Assembly (NCBI RefSeq): GCF_005280735.1
Contig: NZ_CP040077.1
Location: forward strand, 1,550,001-1,614,000
From: Trinickia violacea
GTDB taxonomy: Bacteria > Pseudomonadota > Gammaproteobacteria > Burkholderiales > Burkholderiaceae
Direction of reading: 5' to 3'
Length of the DNA: 64,000 nucleotides
Of the stretch, positions 60,285 through 64,000 are shown piece by piece. The position numbers were made by a program, and so were the translations under genes. Each line of letters opens with the position of its first letter. Position 1 is the stretch's first letter. The notes under the pieces were generated by a model. That model ran no database searches. It was not told the DNA's origin and worked only from the letters and a program-made list of their open reading frames with translations.

Positions 60285-61355
60285 GTGCCGCTGATGGTTC
60301 GGCCCGCAAGCCCCGCACACGCGACGCAGGTGGCGATCGTCGCGCTGCCGCCTGTGTCGATGTCGGGCGTCGGGCCGATCGTCGATGCGCTCACGCTCGC
60401 CAACGAGATCGACGGGCGCCTCTTGTACCGCTGGCAAGTCTGTTCGTGGGACGGGCGGCCCGTGCCGCTCTCGGGCGGCGCGCTTTGGCCCGCCGATACC
60501 GCGTTCAACGACGGCATCGCCTGCGACTGGCTGATCCTCGTCTCCGAGCGCTTCCAGCAATTTGCCGACTACCGCCTCTTTCTCGCCAGCCTTGCGCGCG
60601 TGGGACAGCGCACGCCGCTCGTCACCGGCATCCATCACGGCGTCTGGTGGCTCGCGATGGCGGGGCAGCTTTCCGGCTATCGCGTGAGCGTCAACTGGGA
60701 AACCTATCAGCAGTTCACCGAGCAGTTCGAGCGCTCGATCGTCACGCAGCAGATCTTCGAAATCGACCGCGATCGCGCGACCTGCGCGGGCGGTCAGGCG
60801 ACCGTCGACTTCATGCTCGCGATGATCAAGCGGGACCACGGCCCGGAGCTCGCGGAGCGGATTGCCGATGCACTCGGCGTCGGCGTGTTGCGAGCCGGCG
60901 AAGAGCGCCAGCGTATTCCGTTCGTCACCGCGCCCGGCGAGCGGCATCCGCGCTTGAACGATGCACTGCAGCTGATGGAAGCGAACACCGAAGACCCGCT
61001 CACGACCGATGAAATCGCGACCCTCGTCGGCGTGTCGCGCCGTCAGCTCGAACGCCTCTTTCGCCAATATCTCGCGTCGATGCCGTCGAAGTACTACCTC
61101 GGCCTGCGTCTTCTGAAAGCGCGCACGCAGCTGCAGCGCACGAGCAAATCGGTCGTGCAGGTGAGCCTGGCGTGCGGGTTTTCGTCGGCGGCGCATTTCT
61201 CGAATGCGTACCGCGAGCGCTTCGGCGTGACGCCGCGCGAGGATCGCCGCAACTGGATCGAAAAGCAGCACGGCGGCGCGGCGGAAGGCGCTGCGAAAGG
61301 CCATGCGGGCGAGCCGCGCGCGGGCGCGATGATCGAGCGGCCGGAAGAACCATGA
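60285..61355 (+). CDS. GlxA/ArgR-type AraC family regulator of arginine use
   Basis: A 356-residue regulator with a DJ-1-like N-terminal domain (VAIVALPPVSMSGVGPIVDA) and a C-terminal AraC helix-turn-helix pair (TTDEIATLVGVSRRQLERLF; VSLACGFSSAAHFSNAYRER). Its place between an aot-type transporter and AST genes matches pseudomonad argR, the AraC-family activator of arginine catabolism. The N-terminal domain lacks a clear nucleophile Cys (GIHHGVWWLA instead), so it is a sensor only. Start at GTG 60285 or ATG 60294; neither has a strong site. Confidence 0.9.
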   Translation: MPLMVRPASPAHATQVAIVALPPVSMSGVGPIVDALTLANEIDGRLLYRWQVCSWDGRPVPLSGGALWPADTAFNDGIACDWLILVSERFQQFADYRLFLASLARVGQRTPLVTGIHHGVWWLAMAGQLSGYRVSVNWETYQQFTEQFERSIVTQQIFEIDRDRATCAGGQATVDFMLAMIKRDHGPELAERIADALGVGVLRAGEERQRIPFVTAPGERHPRLNDALQLMEANTEDPLTTDEIATLVGVSRRQLERLFRQYLASMPSKYYLGLRLLKARTQLQRTSKSVVQVSLACGFSSAAHFSNAYRERFGVTPREDRRNWIEKQHGGAAEGAAKGHAGEPRAGAMIERPEEP

Positions 61356-61454
61356 TTCGACTGACTTGAACCCCGATATTTTGCGTCGCGTATGCGCAAG
61401 ACGATGCGCGTCACGTTTCCTAAACTACTGAATATTGCCCAACGAGGATTTGCC

Positions 61455-62690
61455 ATGAACGACCTGACTGTGAACCGCCAGACCTTCGACGAAGTGATGG
61501 TGCCGGTGTTCTCGCCTGCCGCCTTCGTGCCGGACCGCGGCGAGGGCTCGCGCGTCTGGGACACGCAGGGCCGCGACTATATCGACTTCACCGGCGGCAT
61601 CGCGGTGACGGCGCTCGGCCACTCGCATCCGGAATTGCTGCGCGTGCTGCGCGAGCAGGGCGAGAAGGTGTGGCACGTCAGCAATGCGTACACGAACGAG
61701 CCGGTGCTGCGTCTTGCGAAACGCCTCGAAGCCCTGACGTTCGCGGATCGCGCGTTCTTCGCGAACTCGGGCGCCGAAGCGAACGAAGCGGCGTTGAAGC
61801 TCGCGCGTCGCGTGGCAGTCGAGCGTCACGGCGAGGACAAGTACGAGATCGTGTCGTTCACGCAGTCGTTCCATGGGCGTACGTTCTTCACGGTCAGCGT
61901 GGGCGGCCAGCCGAAATATGCGGAAGGCTTCGGCCCGCAGCCGGCCGGCATCATCCACCTGCCGTACAACGACATCGAAGCCGCGAAGCAGGCGATCGGC
62001 CCGAAGACCTGCGCGGTCATCGTCGAGCCGATCCAGGGCGAAGGCGGCGTGATTCCCGCCGATCCGGCGTTCCTGCGCGCGCTGCGCGAAGCGTGCGACA
62101 CGCACGGCGCGCTGCTGATTTTCGACGAAGTGCAAACGGGCGTCGGCCGCACGGGTCATTTCTACGCGTACATGGACACGGGCGTGACGCCGGACATCCT
62201 CACCACGGCCAAGTCGCTCGGCAACGGCTTCCCGATCGGCGCGATGCTGACGACGAAGGAAGTCGCCGCGCACTTCAAGGTCGGCGTGCACGGCACGACG
62301 TATGGCGGCAATCCGCTGGGCGCGGCCATCGCGGACAAGGTCGTCGAGCTCGTCAGCGCCCCGGCGCTGCTGGAAGGCGTTCGGGAGCGCAGCGCCGCGA
62401 TCAAGGCGAAGCTCGCCGAGTTGAACGAGCGCTTCGGCATCTTCACGGAAGTGCGCGGCAAGGGTCTCTTGATCGGCGCCGAGCTGACGAGCGCCTACGA
62501 AGGCCGTGCGAAGGACTTCGTGAACGCGGCGGCCAAGCATGGCGCGATGCTGCTGATCGCCGGCCCGAACGTGCTGCGTTTCGCGCCGTCGCTGATCATC
62601 CCGCAGGCCGATATCGACGAAGGCTTCGCGCGTCTCGCGAAGGCGATCGAAGAAGTGGTCGGCGCGACGAACGAAGCGCACGCCAAGTAA
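61455..62690 (+). CDS. astC: Succinylornithine/acetylornithine aminotransferase
   Basis: A 411-residue class III PLP aminotransferase. FANSGAEANEAALKLARR binds PLP phosphate, LIFDEVQTGVGRTGHFYAYM gives the Asp, and TTAKSLGNGFPIGAMLT the Schiff-base Lys; GTTYGGNPLGAAI is the phosphate-contact loop. In the AST pathway it turns N2-succinylornithine into succinylglutamate semialdehyde; the same enzyme type can serve as ArgD. Context (regulator before, arginine succinyltransferase after) favours AstC/AruC. ATG 61455 is chosen for GAGGA upstream; an upstream ATG at 61392 lacks one. Confidence 0.95.
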   Translation: MNDLTVNRQTFDEVMVPVFSPAAFVPDRGEGSRVWDTQGRDYIDFTGGIAVTALGHSHPELLRVLREQGEKVWHVSNAYTNEPVLRLAKRLEALTFADRAFFANSGAEANEAALKLARRVAVERHGEDKYEIVSFTQSFHGRTFFTVSVGGQPKYAEGFGPQPAGIIHLPYNDIEAAKQAIGPKTCAVIVEPIQGEGGVIPADPAFLRALREACDTHGALLIFDEVQTGVGRTGHFYAYMDTGVTPDILTTAKSLGNGFPIGAMLTTKEVAAHFKVGVHGTTYGGNPLGAAIADKVVELVSAPALLEGVRERSAAIKAKLAELNERFGIFTEVRGKGLLIGAELTSAYEGRAKDFVNAAAKHGAMLLIAGPNVLRFAPSLIIPQADIDEGFARLAKAIEEVVGATNEAHAK

Positions 62691-62700
62691 CGCATCCGGT

Positions 62701-62726
62701 GCCGCGTCGGCTTATGCGGACGCGGC
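62701..62726 (+). terminator. Intercistronic hairpin between astC and arginine succinyltransferase gene
   Basis: GCCGCGTC (62701-62708) and GACGCGGC (62719-62726) pair perfectly with a 10-base loop, in the 67-base gap. There is no U-run, so it is more likely an RNA-stability or partial-attenuation element than a full terminator. Confidence 0.45.
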
Positions 62727-62757
62727 TTCTGCTGCGACCCATTCAAACATTGGAACG

Positions 62758-63834
62758 ATGATGCTCTACGTACGCCCGGGAAGACTGTCCGATCTCGATG
62801 CGCTCGAACACATGGCGCGCACCGCGCAGCCCGTGCTGCATTCGCTGCCGCGCGACAGGAAGGCGCTGGAGGCGCGCGTCGCGCTGTCGGAGGATTCGTT
62901 TCGCGCGGATGTCGATTTTCCGGGCGAGGAGTTCTATCTGTTCGTGCTCGAAGACGGCGCGAGCGGCAAGCTGCTCGGCACGGCGAGCATCGTCGCCGCG
63001 GCCGGCTACTCCGAACCGTTCTACGCGTTCCGCAACGACGCGCTGATTCATGCGTCGCGCGAGCTGCACGTGAACCGCAAGATTCACGCGTTGACGATGT
63101 CGCATGAACTGACCGGCAAGAGCCGCCTCGCCGGTTTCTATATCGACCCCACGCTGCGCGGCGATGCGGCCGCGCACCTGATGTCGCGCGCGCGGATGAT
63201 GTACATCGCCGCGAACCGCAAGCGCTTCACGCCCGAGGTGTTTTCGCTGCTGCTCGGCGTGACCGACGAGAACGGCGTGTCGCCGTTCTGGGAAGCGGTG
63301 GGCCGCAAGTTCTTCGGCCGCGACTTCACGGATGTCGATCTCGCGTCGGGCGGGCGCAGCCGCACGTTCATCGCCGAGGTGATGCCGAGCTATCCGCTCT
63401 ATGTGCCGCTGTTGCCGGAAGCGGCGCAGCGCGTGCTCGGCGAGCCTGACGAGCATGCGCTCCTCGCCTACGACATTCAGCTCGAAGAAGGCTTCGAGCC
63501 GGATCGCTACGTCGATATCTTCGACGCGGGTCCGGTGCTGACGGCGCAGGTCGATCGCAGTGCGTGCGTCATGCGCAACGAAACGCGCACCGTGCACGAG
63601 AGCGCGGTGCCAGGCGCAGCATCGGCTACGACCTACCTCGTGTCGAGCAACCGCGCGGGTGACTTCCGCTGCGTGCTGGCGGAGCTGCCGCAAGAACGCG
63701 CGGCGGGCGCGCCGCTCGCGAGCGCCGTGCGTGCCGCGCTCGGCGTGCAGGACGGCGACGCGGTGCGCTGTGTGCCGTTGCATCAGCGTGAGTCCGAAGC
63801 CGACACGGATAACCAGCAAGGAGTTGGACAATGA
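62758..63834 (+). CDS. aruF: Arginine N-succinyltransferase, alpha subunit (AruF-type)
   Basis: A 358-residue GNAT-fold subunit. MLYVRPGRLSDLDALEHMAR, ADVDFPGEEFYLFVLED and LAGFYIDPTLRGDAAAHLMS are the AruF/AstA signatures. With the beta subunit it transfers succinyl from succinyl-CoA to arginine, the first AST step. Single-subunit AstA organisms lack this second gene, so a two-subunit enzyme is implied. Its stop overlaps the beta-subunit start (ATGA). Confidence 0.93.
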   Translation: MMLYVRPGRLSDLDALEHMARTAQPVLHSLPRDRKALEARVALSEDSFRADVDFPGEEFYLFVLEDGASGKLLGTASIVAAAGYSEPFYAFRNDALIHASRELHVNRKIHALTMSHELTGKSRLAGFYIDPTLRGDAAAHLMSRARMMYIAANRKRFTPEVFSLLLGVTDENGVSPFWEAVGRKFFGRDFTDVDLASGGRSRTFIAEVMPSYPLYVPLLPEAAQRVLGEPDEHALLAYDIQLEEGFEPDRYVDIFDAGPVLTAQVDRSACVMRNETRTVHESAVPGAASATTYLVSSNRAGDFRCVLAELPQERAAGAPLASAVRAALGVQDGDAVRCVPLHQRESEADTDNQQGVGQ

Positions 63835-64000
63835 TCGTCGTTCGCGTCGTCAAGCCGAGCGATGTGGACGCGCTCGTCTCGCTCGCCCAGGAGACCGGCC
63901 CGGGCCTCACAACCTTCAAGCCCGACCGCGACGCGCTCGCCGCGCGCATCGCCCGCTCGCAAAAGACGATGGATGGGCACGCCGCGCCGCACGAGGCGGG
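63831..64000 (+). CDS. aruG: Arginine N-succinyltransferase, beta subunit, 5' part
   Basis: Only the first 56 residues are in the window. MIVVRVVKPSDVDALVSLAQ, then ETGPGLTTFKPDRDALAARI, closely follows the family N-terminus of AstA/AruG. AAGGAG sits 8 bases ahead of ATG 63831, which overlaps the alpha-subunit stop. The gene runs off the right edge; astD, astB and astE would be expected next. Confidence 0.93.
   Translation, partial: MIVVRVVKPSDVDALVSLAQETGPGLTTFKPDRDALAARIARSQKTMDGHAAPHEA

Overview
The window reads as a chromosomal segment of a high-GC betaproteobacterium of the Burkholderia / Paraburkholderia / Trinickia group. Reasons: most genes are GC-rich with strong third-position GC bias; there is a complete five-step hut operon with hutC inside it; there is an hpnIJKL hopanoid side-chain cluster; and an arginine transporter, an AraC-type regulator and arginine succinyltransferase (AST) genes lie in a row. 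Nearly all of it looks like ordinary core or shell genome. No tRNA, rRNA, CRISPR, prophage or intact insertion sequence was seen.

Layout. 1-8.3 kb: small enzymes (ABM monooxygenase, DUF488, PaaI thioesterase with a divergent TetR regulator), an MFS permease with an overlapping 56-residue membrane protein, a LysR regulator, an alpha/beta hydrolase and a Cache-GGDEF diguanylate cyclase. 8.6-17.1 kb: hutH-hutC-hutU-hutD-hutI-hutF-hutG, converting histidine to glutamate through formiminoglutamate deiminase, with two HutC-like operators ahead of hutH. 17.1-23.1 kb: a CBS-BON protein, an orphan PstS-type binding protein, a MASE1 histidine kinase with a NarL-type regulator, and lrgAB. A 31-bp element is shared by the pstS and lrgA upstream regions and probably marks a small regulon. 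23.4-29.5 kb: an XRE-like protein, LysR with a divergent type Ic aspartate aminotransferase, a DHA2 efflux pump, a DUF1579-like protein and an AraC regulator.

The unusual region is 31.4-38.7 kb. It is visibly less GC-rich than its surroundings and encodes, on the minus strand, a compact operon that looks like a ribosomally made, post-translationally modified peptide (RiPP) pathway: a 47-residue precursor with an acidic leader and an Arg/His-rich tail, two paralogous long JmjC/cupin-like oxygenases, an ABC exporter, a third short FIH-type JmjC oxygenase and an arginase-fold enzyme. The inferred chemistry is conversion of Arg to ornithine plus side-chain hydroxylation of the tail. The operon lies between an intact DUF3857/transglutaminase-like gene and a 305-bp, almost identical internal fragment of that same gene, which suggests recent insertion or rearrangement.

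38.7-51.1 kb: FAD oxidoreductase, branched-chain amino acid-type binding protein, chemoreceptor, pdxY, glgC-glgA, a lipoprotein with two palindromes upstream, a GlxA-type regulator and a luciferase-like monooxygenase. 52.0-56.7 kb: hpnI-hpnJ-hpnK-hpnL. 57.2-64.0 kb: an OmlA/BamE-like lipoprotein, then a basic amino acid ABC transporter (hisQ-hisM-hisP), an ArgR-like AraC-family regulator, astC and the two arginine N-succinyltransferase subunits, the second cut by the window end. Histidine and arginine catabolism therefore frame the window.
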